Positions 41,672-49,911 of a stretch of 64,000 nucleotides of DNA are shown piece by piece. The stretch covers positions 20,742-84,741 of the forward strand of contig JAFWMS010000014.1 of the NCBI GenBank assembly GCA_017545535.1. The letters are read 5' to 3'. The notes under the pieces were generated by a model. That model made no database searches and was not told the origin of the DNA. It was given only the letters and a program-made list of their open reading frames with translations. Made by a program: the position numbers and the translations under genes. The stretch is from Clostridia bacterium (lineage in GTDB: Bacteria; Bacillota; Clostridia; Christensenellales; CAG-138). Positions within the stretch are counted from its first letter, which is position 1, and the number at the start of each line of letters is the position of its first letter.

Positions 41672-42964
41672 TCAGAAACAGGGGTACAGGGTCATGCCCA
41701 CCAGGACCGTGATGAGGCCCATAAGGAGGGCCGGGAGCCAGCCCATCTTCAAAAGAGCCTTCTGGTCGTAGCCGCCGGCGCCCATCATCATGGGGACCAC
41801 GGAGGTGGCCATGGGGGTCATGACGGAGCACATGGAGCCGATGTAGCACATCTCCATGAGGCCCCGGGGGTCGCACTTGAGGGACATGGAGGTGAGGATC
41901 ACCAGGGGGATCAGGATCTTGCTCACCGCCCGGTTGTAGAGGAGGCTGGTCATGACGAAGGCCGCCAGGAAAAAGATGGCGCCGATGAGATAGCTGTTGT
42001 GGACGCCGTTCAGCAGCCCGGCCACCGCGTCCCCCACCAGCTCGCCGGCGCCGGTGTTGGCGAAGGCGCTGCCCAGGGTGACCACGCCCACATAGAGCAG
42101 GACGATGTCGATGCACATGTTGTCGATGGCTTCCCGCTCCGTGAGCACGCCGCTAAGCACCAGGAAGGCAGCGCCGCAGGCGGGAATGATCCAGGAGGGC
42201 AGGCCGAAGGACTGGAAGATGAGGCAGAGGATGACGCCGAAGAAGACCACATAGCCGATGACCTCCCGGACCGGGGACAGGGGCTCCTTTTGAGCCTTTT
42301 TCCGGGCCTGCACCATGCTGATGGGCACGACGGGCTGGTCAGGGGCGAATTTGGGGGCAAAGAAGATGGCCCAGACGAGGACGAACAGGGAGACGAAGAT
42401 CTTGATGTTCATCTGGGTGAACATGGTGAACTGATAGTCCGTGATGCCGTATTCCAGCAGATAGCCGTTGTCCTCGATGAAGGTGGCGGCGTAGGGGCCC
42501 ACGGGCATGATGGTGAAGGAGGTGGCCACGGTGACCAGACCGATGGAATACATCATCTTGGAGGGGCTGATCTTCATCTCCTCGCACATGGCGATGACCA
42601 GGGGGCACACCAGGGCGAAGAGGGCGGTGATGCTGGGGATGAACTGGCCCAAAATGAAAGTCACCAGCACGTATCCCGCCAGGACCTTGGTGAAGGAGCC
42701 CTTGGAGACCCGGTATACCAGTTTGGACAGTTTCTCTACCATCTGGGTCCGGCCCAGGCCCGCGGCGATGACGAACATGGAGATCATGGTGATCACCGTG
42801 TTGCTGCCCATGTTCCCAAGAGCGGTCTTGGAATCCACGCAGCCCGTCACCACCAGCACCAGCATGCCGACGATGGAGGTCAGGGCCATAGGGAGCTTGT
42901 GGAGGGAAAAGCTTATGATCATGAAGAGAAACACGATCAGGGTTATGGTCATTTGCATATCCAT
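41672..42964 (-). CDS. SLC13/DASS-family anion permease
   Basis: A 430-residue membrane protein with ~11-12 helices of the divalent anion:Na+ symporter/ArsB-CitM group. MGSNTVITMISMFVIAAGL and FANTGAGELVGD resemble the substrate-loop regions, and SVMTPMATSVVPMMMGAGGY carries the second conserved T/P hairpin. Likely imports a dicarboxylate such as glutamate, citrate or an acyl amino acid. It has a fully consensus promoter, its own terminator, and lies upstream of the GGT genes. Confidence 0.8.
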   Translation of the reverse strand: MDMQMTITLIVFLFMIISFSLHKLPMALTSIVGMLVLVVTGCVDSKTALGNMGSNTVITMISMFVIAAGLGRTQMVEKLSKLVYRVSKGSFTKVLAGYVLVTFILGQFIPSITALFALVCPLVIAMCEEMKISPSKMMYSIGLVTVATSFTIMPVGPYAATFIEDNGYLLEYGITDYQFTMFTQMNIKIFVSLFVLVWAIFFAPKFAPDQPVVPISMVQARKKAQKEPLSPVREVIGYVVFFGVILCLIFQSFGLPSWIIPACGAAFLVLSGVLTEREAIDNMCIDIVLLYVGVVTLGSAFANTGAGELVGDAVAGLLNGVHNSYLIGAIFFLAAFVMTSLLYNRAVSKILIPLVILTSMSLKCDPRGLMEMCYIGSMCSVMTPMATSVVPMMMGAGGYDQKALLKMGWLPALLMGLITVLVGMTLYPCF

Positions 42965-43036
42965 TTTTTTGCGCGCCTCTGGATCGAAATTGGTTTAGGC
43001 CGGCCCCGGTTTTTCCCCGGATGACGGTAAGATTGA

Positions 43037-43065
43037 ATTATATATTCTTATAGGAAGGTTGTCAA
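43037..43065 (-). promoter_or_regulatory. Consensus sigma-A promoter of the SLC13 permease gene
   Basis: Minus strand TTGACA (43060-43065), 17-base spacer, TATAAT (43037-43042): both boxes are perfect. The -35 lies just past the stop of the PHP phosphatase gene. Confidence 0.8.
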
Positions 43066-43075
43066 GGCAAACCCG

Positions 43076-43843
43076 CTACCGGGGCTGCCGCAGGGGGATC
43101 GTTGCCTCGGGCGCGATGCCGAAGCGGGCGGCGTAGGATTGGGCCCGCCGCACCTTATCCGGATCGGCCACGTCCTTCGGCGCGTGGGCGTCGCAGCCCA
43201 GGACGACTTTGCAACCCTCCACCTTGGCCAAGGGCCAAAAGCTGTCGCAGGGATAGCAGCGGTCCGTCCGCATGCCCAGGATGTTGATCTCCAGGGGCAG
43301 ATCCAGCTCCTTCGCCCGCCGGCACAGGCGCCCCATCTCCTCCCGATACGCCGCCTCCGGCCCCTCAAAACAGAACAGGTCCGGATGGGCCACACAGGAG
43401 AACTTCCCCGTCTCCATGCCCGCGACGACCCGGTCCACATAGGTGCTCAGGGCCCCGCGGCTCCCGGGCCGGGAGGGGTTGTAGACGGTCTCAGAGCTGT
43501 CGTTGAAGTGCTGGGCAAGGAGCAGATACTCCACGGGATAGGGGGCGATCAGGGCCAGCATGCTTTCGAACAGGTCCGGGTAATACTCCGCCTCGAAGCC
43601 CAGGCGGACGTCGATGTCCCGTTTATATTCCTCCTTCAGGGCGAGGACGCTGGTCACATAGTCCTCCAGCAGCCCCAGAGGCACCCGAAACCGGGACTCG
43701 CGGCCGTCGGGAAAGGCCATGGGCACATGGTCGGAAAACCCCAGCACCTTCAGCCCCCGCCGGATGGCCGTTTCCACATATTCCCTGTCCTCCCCCACGG
43801 CGTGGCCGCAGCGGTAGGTGTGGGTGTGATAGTTGGCAAGCAT
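43076..43843 (-). CDS. hisJ: PHP-family histidinol-phosphatase-like hydrolase
   Basis: A 255-residue PHP-domain protein. NYHTHTYRCGHA supplies the first metal His pair, LGFSDHVPM the next, GFEAEY the Glu, and later LLLAQHFND, VAHPDLF and LGCDAHAPKDV the remaining ligands, all in the order known for HisJ/HisK. It would remove phosphate from histidinol phosphate, though no other his gene is nearby, so another small phosphoester is possible. Start 43843 has AGGAG upstream; the longer frame to 43933 covers the promoter. Confidence 0.8.
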   Translation of the reverse strand: MLANYHTHTYRCGHAVGEDREYVETAIRRGLKVLGFSDHVPMAFPDGRESRFRVPLGLLEDYVTSVLALKEEYKRDIDVRLGFEAEYYPDLFESMLALIAPYPVEYLLLAQHFNDSSETVYNPSRPGSRGALSTYVDRVVAGMETGKFSCVAHPDLFCFEGPEAAYREEMGRLCRRAKELDLPLEINILGMRTDRCYPCDSFWPLAKVEGCKVVLGCDAHAPKDVADPDKVRRAQSYAARFGIAPEATIPLRQPR

Positions 43844-43877
43844 AGCGCTTTTTCTCCTAAAATAGATCGTTCCCTGT

Positions 43878-43905
43878 ATTATACCAGCCCTGAAAAAAAG
43901 CGCAA
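43878..43905 (-). promoter_or_regulatory. Promoter of the PHP phosphatase gene
   Basis: Minus strand TTGCGC (43900-43905), 16-base spacer, TATAAT (43878-43883). Confidence 0.55.
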
Positions 43906-43962
43906 GCCGTGGAAAGCCGCCGGCCCCTCTCAAAAAAAGTATATAAATCGAGCAACTGCTTC

Positions 43963-43991
43963 TTGCGGCGGGGCGGATATCGTGGTATCAT
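43963..43991 (+). promoter_or_regulatory. Promoter of the GMP synthetase gene
   Basis: TTGCGG (43963-43968), 17-base spacer, TATCAT (43986-43991), 31 bases before the ATG; TTGGAGG is the ribosome site. The leader is too short for a purine riboswitch. Confidence 0.6.
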
Positions 43992-44021
43992 GTGTCATTA
44001 TTGAAGATTTGGAGGTAGCTT

Positions 44022-45008
44022 ATGCAGCAGCTTTTGGTGCGTCCCGAGAACATGAAGAGGATCGATTCGCCGGAACTGGCGAAGGCGTACATCGACGAGC
44101 AGGTGGCCGCCATTAAGGAGCAGGTGGGCGACGGCAAGGTGCTGCTGGCCCTCTCCGGCGGCGTGGATTCCTCCGTGGTGGCGGCGCTTCTCATCAAGGC
44201 TATCGGCGATCGGCTGGTGGCGGTCCACGTGAACCACGGCCTTCTGCGCAAGGGCGAGCCCGAGCAGGTGATCGAGGTGTTCCGCAACCAGATGCACGCC
44301 AACCTGATCTATGTGGACGCCACGGACCGATTCCTGGACAAGCTGGCGGGCGTCAGCGACCCGGAGACCAAGCGGAAGATCATCGGCAAGGAGTTCATCG
44401 AGGTCTTCGCCGAGGAGGCCCGCAAGCTCACCGGCATCCGGTTCCTGGCCCAGGGCACCATCTGGCCCGACATCCTGGAGAGCGAAGCGGGCATCAAGGC
44501 CCATCACAACGCCGGCGGCCTGCCGGAGGATCTCTCCTTTGAGCTGGTGGAGCCGGTCCGCATCCTCTTCAAGGACGAGGTGCGCATGGTGGGCAAGGCC
44601 CTGGGGCTTCCCGACGGCATGGTCTACCGGCAGCCCTTCCCCGGCCCGGGTCTGGGGGTCCGGTGCGTGGGCGCCATCACCCGGGATCGTCTCGAGGCCG
44701 TGCGGGAGTCCGACGCCATCCTCCGGGAGGAGTTCGCCGCGGCGGGCCTCCAGGGCAAGGTGTGGCAGTATTTCACCGTGGTGCCCGACATGAAGAGCAC
44801 CGGCATCAGGGACGGCAAGCGGACCGACGACTGGATGGTCATCATCCGGGCGGTGAACTCCGTGGACGCCGTCACCGCCTCCATCGAGGAGGTGCCCTAC
44901 GCCCTGCTCCTCAAGATCCGGGACAGGATCTTCCACGAGGTCAAGGGCGTGAACCGGGTCCTCTACGACCTGTCCAGCAAACCCCTCGCCACCATCGAGT
45001 ACGAATAA
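44022..45008 (+). CDS. guaA: GMP synthetase, ATP-pyrophosphatase subunit only
   Basis: A 328-residue protein with the PP-loop SGGVDSSVVA (residues ~47-56), HVNHGLLRKGE, FLAQGTIWPDILES, and the C-terminal dimerisation domain (RQPFPGPGLGVRCVGAIT, KPLATIEYE). It turns XMP to GMP with ATP. The usual N-terminal glutamine amidotransferase (about 190 residues with a Cys-His-Glu triad) is absent, as in the two-subunit archaeal enzymes. No separate glutaminase gene is in the window, so it must lie elsewhere or ammonia is used directly. A purine permease lies on the far side of the island. Confidence 0.88.
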   Translation: MQQLLVRPENMKRIDSPELAKAYIDEQVAAIKEQVGDGKVLLALSGGVDSSVVAALLIKAIGDRLVAVHVNHGLLRKGEPEQVIEVFRNQMHANLIYVDATDRFLDKLAGVSDPETKRKIIGKEFIEVFAEEARKLTGIRFLAQGTIWPDILESEAGIKAHHNAGGLPEDLSFELVEPVRILFKDEVRMVGKALGLPDGMVYRQPFPGPGLGVRCVGAITRDRLEAVRESDAILREEFAAAGLQGKVWQYFTVVPDMKSTGIRDGKRTDDWMVIIRAVNSVDAVTASIEEVPYALLLKIRDRIFHEVKGVNRVLYDLSSKPLATIEYE

Positions 45009-45011
45009 TCC

Positions 45012-45556
45012 ACATATATCCGCACACATTCGATGATTCTGAAAAGTACAAATCGGATGATTCTGATGAGATAATCTAAAGGATAAATCAGCACCCCGAG
45101 AACCAATGAAGTTCTCGGGGTGCTTTTCATATGTTCTGGTTCTACCAAAGCCAATGCGAAGCGTTCGAATCTTCTCGCCAATTCTCCGCCGAGCCCTCCT
45201 TCAAACCCTGATGCTGCTTCTGGTTCTGCAGTTCATTTGAATGAATGAAAATGAGAATGAAGATAAGCATGAGAACTGAAAAACATAGATATTGTCAAAG
45301 GAATTGGAATGGGCAGGGCAATGGATGAGGGGCGGCCACAGCCGCCCATGTCATGTCAATTGGTATTGGTAATGAGAATGGCATGATTGGTTTTCTTCTT
45401 TGTTTTCCGATGGGTCCTCTGCTTTTGATGGGGAGAGATTAAGAAAGAAAATGGAGAAGGAAGTGTGGCGGAAAATGAATGATTTGCGAGAAAAAAGGAT
45501 GATAAAAAAGATGACCACCAGAAACATTAGGTTTGTACGAAATGGAATCATTGGAT
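45012..45556. repeat. ~540-bp direct repeat, copy 1
   Basis: An imperfect direct repeat of the stretch at 50047-50600. Shared blocks include ATTCGATGATT(C/T), TACAAATCGGATGATTCTGA, a hairpin CACCCCGAGAAC/GTTCTCGGGGTG with T-run, TTCTGCAGTTCATTTGAATG, the hairpin GGGCGGC/GCCGCCC and TTTTCCGATGGGTCCTCTGC. Copies differ by many indels, so a shared protein is unlikely. No gene is supported between 45009 and 45626. Confidence 0.8.
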
Positions 45557-45626
45557 TTGTACTTTGATACCACAAAACGCTGCAAACCCGCATAAATACT
45601 GGGTTTTTGAGGCTTCAAGCAGCCTC

Positions 45627-45646
45627 GTGACAACGTTTTGACAACA
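45627..45646 (+). mobile_element. Left paired TGACAAC box (element-end candidate)
   Basis: GTGACAACGTTTTGACAACA: two TGACAAC boxes 11 bases apart. The same arrangement occurs at 49912-49931, 16 of 20 bases alike and in the same orientation. Together they bracket the low-GC island, as recombinase-binding arms of an integrative element would. Confidence 0.45.
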
Positions 45647-45669
45647 CTTTAAGCATTACTCATAAATAA

Positions 45670-45708
45670 AGAGCTAACTGATTTTTGTTGGATCAGTTAG
45701 CTCTTTTT
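45670..45708 (+). terminator. Rho-independent terminator at the left island end
   Basis: A perfect 13-bp stem AGAGCTAACTGAT/ATCAGTTAGCTCT followed by TTTTT. No complete gene precedes it, so it probably belonged to a lost gene such as an integrase. Confidence 0.75.
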
Positions 45709-45739
45709 CTTTTGTCTGGAAAGGAAGCGGATGAAGACG

Positions 45740-45843
45740 TCAATCCTTCAGTTTCTTCTTGAATGCCTTGACCATTGCGTCGCTCAGCTCCTGAGAAGGT
45801 ACTTTTGCGGTGATCTGTGTGTCATCGTATTCGGGGTAATAAT
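45740..45843 (-). pseudogene. C-terminal scrap of an unidentified gene
   Basis: Minus strand frame running into a stop at 45740-45742: YYPEYDDTQITAKVP, then SQELSDAMVKAFKKKLKD. It has no start and is cut off by the TnpV remnant. I do not recognise the family. Confidence 0.35.
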
Positions 45844-45993
45844 ATGTTCTTTGAGTTGGTAAAACAAATGGCCGCCCGTGAGGGCTTCACCGAGAAACTC
45901 AAGGCCCAGGATCAAATGCTGTGGGTGCACCGGATGAACAACATCCGGAATCGAGCCATGGAGATGGTTAACAACGATCTGATCTACGCATAA
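45844..45993 (+). pseudogene. TnpV remnant (Tn4451-type transposon protein tail)
   Basis: A 49-residue frame (VKQMAAREGFTEKLKAQDQM, WVHRMNNIRNRAMEMV, NNDLIYA) that matches the C-terminal third of TnpV, an accessory protein of Tn4451/Tn4453-type mobilisable elements. Everything before it is missing and a stop lies in frame upstream. It shows that the island had a transposon or ICE history. Confidence 0.65.
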
Positions 45994-46045
45994 GATTACA
46001 GCGGCGGGGAGCAATCCCCGAATCAAAAAAATCCAAAAAATTTTT

Positions 46046-46084
46046 GATGTAACTATTGACATTACATCCTCGCCGTGCTATACT
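46046..46084 (+). promoter_or_regulatory. Promoter plus Rrf2-type operator of the NTF2-like gene
   Basis: TTGACA (46056-46061), 17-base spacer, TATACT (46079-46084). The inverted repeat GATGTAA/TTACATC (46046-46052, 46062-46068) overlaps the -35. The same layout is found before the rrf2 gene; a TTACATC half-site recurs at 46109-46115. Confidence 0.75.
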
Positions 46085-46141
46085 ACAGCCATGATGAAAC
46101 TACGGAGGTTACATCTAATGAATTTTCGGAGGTATCTCACT

Positions 46142-46912
46142 ATGACAAACAAAGAAAAAGCCCTGGCTCTGATCGGCACATTCGTATCCGGTGATCTGGA
46201 ACTGGCGAAGTCTCTGCTCGCCCCCGAGTACAAGCAGCACAACCTCGCTTTCGGCACCGGCGCTGACGCATTTGTGGCTGCGGTCGCCGGACTTCAGCAG
46301 GCACCCGTAAAGACAACGGTAAATAACATCCGCGCTTTCGAGGACGGTGACTGCGTTTTCCTTCAGACCGTTTACAATTTCGCCGGAGCGGGCGAACAGG
46401 TAGCGTTTGACGTGTTCCATTTCAACGCCGATGGCAAAATCGATGAGCATTGGGACAACCTTCAGAATGTTGCCGCCCCCAATCCTTCCGGTCACACCCA
46501 GATCGACGGTACGCTTGAAAAGAAAGACGTCGATAAGGAAGAGACCCGCCGCATCGTTGCGGGATTCGTAGGCGACGTGCTTCGCGGAGAGCATCCTGAA
46601 AAGCTGACTTCCTACTACGACGGCGACAAGTACATCCAGCACAATATCTCCATCGCTGACGGTCTTTCCGGACTCGGTGCTGCGCTTGCGGCTATGGCGG
46701 AACAGGGCATTTCGATGGTCTATGACAAGACGCATATGGTTCTTGCCGACGGCGACTATGCTCTCGCCTGCAGCGAAGGCTCCTTCGGCGGTGTTCCGAC
46801 CACTTATTACGATCTCTTCCGTGTTGAAAACGGCTTTATCGCGGAGCATTGGGACGTGATGGAGACGCTTGCCGCCAAGGAGACATGGGCAAACGAGAAT
46901 GGCAAATTCTAA
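46142..46912 (+). CDS. Tandem NTF2/SnoaL-like protein
   Basis: A 256-residue protein made of two SnoaL/NTF2-like domains (~1-120 and ~130-256). Each has the pattern YKQHN/YIQHN with a long helix before it and ends in FHFNADGKIDEHWDN or FRVENGFIAEHWDV. Such cone-shaped folds act as small-molecule isomerases, cyclases or binding proteins. GGAGG precedes the ATG at 46142; a second in-frame ATG at 46118 also has GGAGG, so the start could be eight residues earlier. It is directly under the Rrf2-type operator. Confidence 0.8.
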   Translation: MTNKEKALALIGTFVSGDLELAKSLLAPEYKQHNLAFGTGADAFVAAVAGLQQAPVKTTVNNIRAFEDGDCVFLQTVYNFAGAGEQVAFDVFHFNADGKIDEHWDNLQNVAAPNPSGHTQIDGTLEKKDVDKEETRRIVAGFVGDVLRGEHPEKLTSYYDGDKYIQHNISIADGLSGLGAALAAMAEQGISMVYDKTHMVLADGDYALACSEGSFGGVPTTYYDLFRVENGFIAEHWDVMETLAAKETWANENGKF

Positions 46913-46949
46913 TGTAACCGTTGAAATTACAGCCGTTCCGTGATAGAAT
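46913..46949 (+). promoter_or_regulatory. Promoter plus Rrf2-type operator of the rrf2 operon
   Basis: TTGAAA (46921-46926), 17-base spacer, TAGAAT (46944-46949). TGTAA (46913-46917) and TTACA (46927-46931) flank the -35 with a nine-base gap, the same geometry as at 46046-46068. This supports autoregulation. Confidence 0.75.
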
Positions 46950-46969
46950 GTTTTTCGGGAGGAATGGCT

Positions 46970-47410
46970 ATGCAGATTTCAAGCAGGTTTACAATTGCCT
47001 TGCACATCTTCACATGTGTGGATGTGTTCAAGGATGAATACAAGGTCACCAGCGACTTTCTTGCCGGGTCGATCAACACCAATCCGGTCATCATACGGAA
47101 GATCCTGACGCAGCTCAAAAACGCTGGGCTGATCAACGTGGCAAGAGGCACTGGCGGCATTGAGCTAACGAGGGACTTGTCGGAAATCACCTTTTACGAT
47201 GTGTACGAGGCAATCGGAGCAGTTGAAAACGGAGACCTGTTCCATTTCCACGAAAGTCCCAATCCCGAATGTCCGGTGGGCAGGAATATCCATGCATTGC
47301 TGGATGACAAGCTGAAAGCGATTCAGGACGCAATGGAGGACGAATTGCGAAAATACACGCTGCTTGATCTTCGCAGCGGTATGACTGAGCTTCTGGCAAA
47401 GGAGAACTAA
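46970..47410 (+). CDS. Rrf2-family transcriptional regulator
   Basis: A 146-residue winged-helix protein starting MQISSRFTIALHIFTCV with the recognition helix in NPVIIRKILTQLKNAGLI and the wing VARGTGGIELTRD. Only two cysteines are visible, near residue 16 and in PECPVG near residue 98, fewer than the three that hold the Fe-S cluster of IscR or NsrR. It may sense through thiol chemistry or a ligand. GGGAGGA lies six bases before the chosen ATG. It is the likely repressor of the island genes, including its own. Confidence 0.85.
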   Translation: MQISSRFTIALHIFTCVDVFKDEYKVTSDFLAGSINTNPVIIRKILTQLKNAGLINVARGTGGIELTRDLSEITFYDVYEAIGAVENGDLFHFHESPNPECPVGRNIHALLDDKLKAIQDAMEDELRKYTLLDLRSGMTELLAKEN

Positions 47411-47465
47411 AGCAAAGGCTCCGGAGGATAGAATTCTTCCGGAGCTTTTCATAGGAGGCAAGTTT

Positions 47466-48086
47466 ATGAAGACAGCAGACTATTTATCTTTCATTGTAAA
47501 TGAAATCCACACGACCGTCGTTGCCACGGTGGATGCTGAGGGTTTGCCGGTCACCGCCGCCATTGACATGATGGACTGCGATGAAAACAGCCTTTATTTT
47601 TTGACGGCAAAGGGCAAGGGATTCTATGACCGTCTCATCAAGAGAGGGGTTCTTGCGCTGACCGCTATGAAGGGCAAGGATACGATGAGTAGCGTAGCGG
47701 TGTCGATCAGAGGCAAGGTGCGTGAGCTTGGGTATGAAAGAATACCGGCGCTGTTTGCGAAGAATCCATACATGAAGGAGATTTATCCGACGGAGGACTC
47801 CATGAAAGCTCTTACCGTCTTTCAGGTTTATGAAGGCACCGGCGAGTGGTTTGATCTTTCAAAAAAGCCGATTGAGCGTGCATCCTTCACCTTCGGGGGA
47901 GCATCACAGAAACCGGAAGGATACTTCATTACGGATGCCTGCATCGGCTGTGGAAGCTGTGCGGCGGTCTGCCCTCAGAACTGCATCAGCTCTGACAGCA
48001 TTTCCTATGTGATCGAACAGGAGCACTGCCTGCACTGCGGAAACTGCATAGGGGCGTGCCCTGTGGGAGCGGTAGAAAGAAGGTAG
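47466..48086 (+). CDS. PNPOx-like flavin domain fused to 2x[4Fe-4S] ferredoxin
   Basis: A 206-residue protein. Residues ~1-135 form a pyridoxamine-phosphate-oxidase-like split barrel (VVATVDAEGLPVTAAIDMM, FLTAKGKGFYDRL), usually FMN-binding. The C-terminus holds two ferredoxin motifs, CIGCGSCAAVCPQNC and CLHCGNCIGACP. It should pass electrons between a reduced iron-sulphur pool and a flavin substrate. It starts 55 bases after rrf2 and is followed after 4 bases by the macrodomain gene. Confidence 0.85.
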   Translation: MKTADYLSFIVNEIHTTVVATVDAEGLPVTAAIDMMDCDENSLYFLTAKGKGFYDRLIKRGVLALTAMKGKDTMSSVAVSIRGKVRELGYERIPALFAKNPYMKEIYPTEDSMKALTVFQVYEGTGEWFDLSKKPIERASFTFGGASQKPEGYFITDACIGCGSCAAVCPQNCISSDSISYVIEQEHCLHCGNCIGACPVGAVERR

Positions 48087-48090
48087 CTTT

Positions 48091-48897
48091 ATGACTGAGA
48101 AAATGACACAGGAACAACGGCTCGATACGCTGGTTGAAGCGTTTAAGGCTGATTCTGTTCAATATAAAGATTTACAAACGCCGGAGGATAACGAGGGCAA
48201 AAGACGGATTCTGCGTTCCCTGATGAACATTCGTATGCCGAGGAAACTTGACGATTCCGTACTTGCCTTGCAGGATGAATATCTGCGGGAACGTATCCGT
48301 GAAAACGGGATTGTGGAGCTTGGGGAAATTCCCGTAATCAGAGACGGCATATCAATCTGGCAGGGCGACATCACCCGGCTTGCCGCTGACGCCATCGTGA
48401 ACGCCGCCAACTCGCAGATGCTGGGATGCTTCGTCCCGATGCACACCTGCATCGACAACTGCATCCACACCTTTGCGGGGGTGCAGTTACGTGCGGAATG
48501 TAACTGGCAGATGAATCAGCTTCGTATCCGCTATGGCAGAGACTACGAGCAGCCCACCGCCGTCCCCATGCTGACGGACGGATATAACCTTCCGGCGAAG
48601 AAGATCGTCCATATTGTCGGCCCGATCGTTGAGGGACGGTTGACAAAGGCGCTGGAACAGGATCTGGCGGATTGCTACCGAAATACCCTTGACCTTTGCG
48701 CCGAGAACGGCCTGCGCAGCGTAGCGTTCTGCTGCATCTCCACTGGCGTGTTTTGCTTTCCGAATAAACGTGCGGCGGAAATAGCGGTCGGTTCCGTAAG
48801 CAAGTGGCTGGATGAACACATAGGACAGGTCGACCGGGTGATTTTCAATGTGTTCAAAGACGAGGACAAGGCATACTATGAAGAACTATTACAATAA
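48091..48897 (+). CDS. Zinc-containing macrodomain (ADP-ribosyl hydrolase, SirTM-linked type)
   Basis: A 268-residue protein with a ~75-residue helical lead and a macrodomain. QGDITRLAADAIVNAAN (~91-107) is the ADP-ribose-binding core, followed by the zinc-macro signature GCFVPMHTCIDNCIHTFAG with Cys113, His118 and Cys120 as likely ligands, and CISTGVFCFP as the diphosphate loop. This subclass is genetically linked to SirTM sirtuins in staphylococci and streptococci, where it removes the ADP-ribose that SirTM adds. The sirtuin gene overlaps its end by 20 bases. Confidence 0.85.
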   Translation: MTEKMTQEQRLDTLVEAFKADSVQYKDLQTPEDNEGKRRILRSLMNIRMPRKLDDSVLALQDEYLRERIRENGIVELGEIPVIRDGISIWQGDITRLAADAIVNAANSQMLGCFVPMHTCIDNCIHTFAGVQLRAECNWQMNQLRIRYGRDYEQPTAVPMLTDGYNLPAKKIVHIVGPIVEGRLTKALEQDLADCYRNTLDLCAENGLRSVAFCCISTGVFCFPNKRAAEIAVGSVSKWLDEHIGQVDRVIFNVFKDEDKAYYEELLQ

Positions 48898-49867
48898 TCA
48901 GCCAAACGGCTATCTGGAATCCATACAAAAAGGTCTTCTCGCCGTGCGTTCCTACGACCTTCGTGTTTCCCGTGGAATTGGAACCCGTGAAGAGAAGCTT
49001 GCAAGGCTGAAGAAGGAACTCGAAACAGCGGATGCAATCGTTGTCGGCGCTGGAGCAGGACTCTCTACGGCGGCGGGTTTTACTTACGCCGGGGATCGGT
49101 TCAAACGGTATTTTTTCGATTTTGAAGAGGCGTTCGGCTTTCACGATATGTATACCGGCGGCTTTGTTGTGATGAATGCGGCGCCTGAGGTGATGTGGGC
49201 CTATTGGGCAAGACACATTTACTTCAACCGTTTCTTCCCCGCTCCCAAGCCTGTTTATCAGGATCTGCTGTCTCTGCTGGATGGTAAAGACTATTTCGTG
49301 ATTACGACAAACGTAGATCACCAGTTCCAGCGTGCGGGCTTCGACAAAAAGCGGCTGTTCTATACGCAGGGTGACTACGGCCTGTTTCAAAGCGTTGATC
49401 CAAAGGTGCAGGAAACCTTCGACAACGAGGCGTGGACGATGCGGGCCATGGAAGCCCAGGGCTTTGTCCGGGATGAAGCCGGCATATTTCAAATTCCAGA
49501 GAACGGCGATGTTTCCATGCAGCTGCCGACAGAACTGATCCCCACTGCTCCAAACGGTGATCCGGTCACGATGAACCTGCGCTCCGATGATACCTTTGTT
49601 GAGGATGCCGGATGGCGCAAGGCGTCGGCTGCATATTCCGATTTCCTGCGCAGACACGAAAACCTTCATGTACTGTATCTGGAGATCGGCGTAGGAGCCA
49701 ATACCCCGGTCATCATCAAGTATCCCTTCTGGCAGATGACAAGAGACAACAGGCGGGCCTTTTATGCCTGCCTGAATTATGACGAAGCAGTGTATCCAAA
49801 AGAGATAGAACAGCGGTCTATCTGTATTCATGGAGACGCTGGAGAAATTCTTTGTATGCTCAAATGA
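48878..49867 (+). CDS. SirTM-class sirtuin (protein ADP-ribosyltransferase type)
   Basis: A 329-residue Sir2-fold protein: GAGAGLSTAAGF (57-68) binds NAD+, TTNVDHQF (143-150) is the TQNID-equivalent, and FYTQGDYGLFQ has Gln164 where deacylase sirtuins have the catalytic His. That His-to-Gln change is the SirTM mark and goes with ADP-ribosylation rather than deacetylation. In known systems the target is a lipoylated GcvH-L next door; no GcvH-L or LplA gene is present here. Start 48878 lies inside the macrodomain gene, so the two are coupled. Confidence 0.85.
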   Translation: MKNYYNNQPNGYLESIQKGLLAVRSYDLRVSRGIGTREEKLARLKKELETADAIVVGAGAGLSTAAGFTYAGDRFKRYFFDFEEAFGFHDMYTGGFVVMNAAPEVMWAYWARHIYFNRFFPAPKPVYQDLLSLLDGKDYFVITTNVDHQFQRAGFDKKRLFYTQGDYGLFQSVDPKVQETFDNEAWTMRAMEAQGFVRDEAGIFQIPENGDVSMQLPTELIPTAPNGDPVTMNLRSDDTFVEDAGWRKASAAYSDFLRRHENLHVLYLEIGVGANTPVIIKYPFWQMTRDNRRAFYACLNYDEAVYPKEIEQRSICIHGDAGEILCMLK

Positions 49868-49911
49868 AAGGTTGCTTTTTTTGATTTGATACAGTAGTAT
49901 AAGAGTACTGT

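Noticed and set aside
43988..45029. A minus-strand gene opposite guaA
   Set aside because: The frame has no recognisable domain, while the plus strand encodes a full PP-loop enzyme with promoter and ribosome site.
45351..45633. Short minus-strand frames in the 540-bp repeat sharing the word AEDPSENKEEN with the second copy
   Set aside because: The two copies differ by indels that break the shared frame, no ribosome site is present, and the common words follow simply from the DNA repeat.
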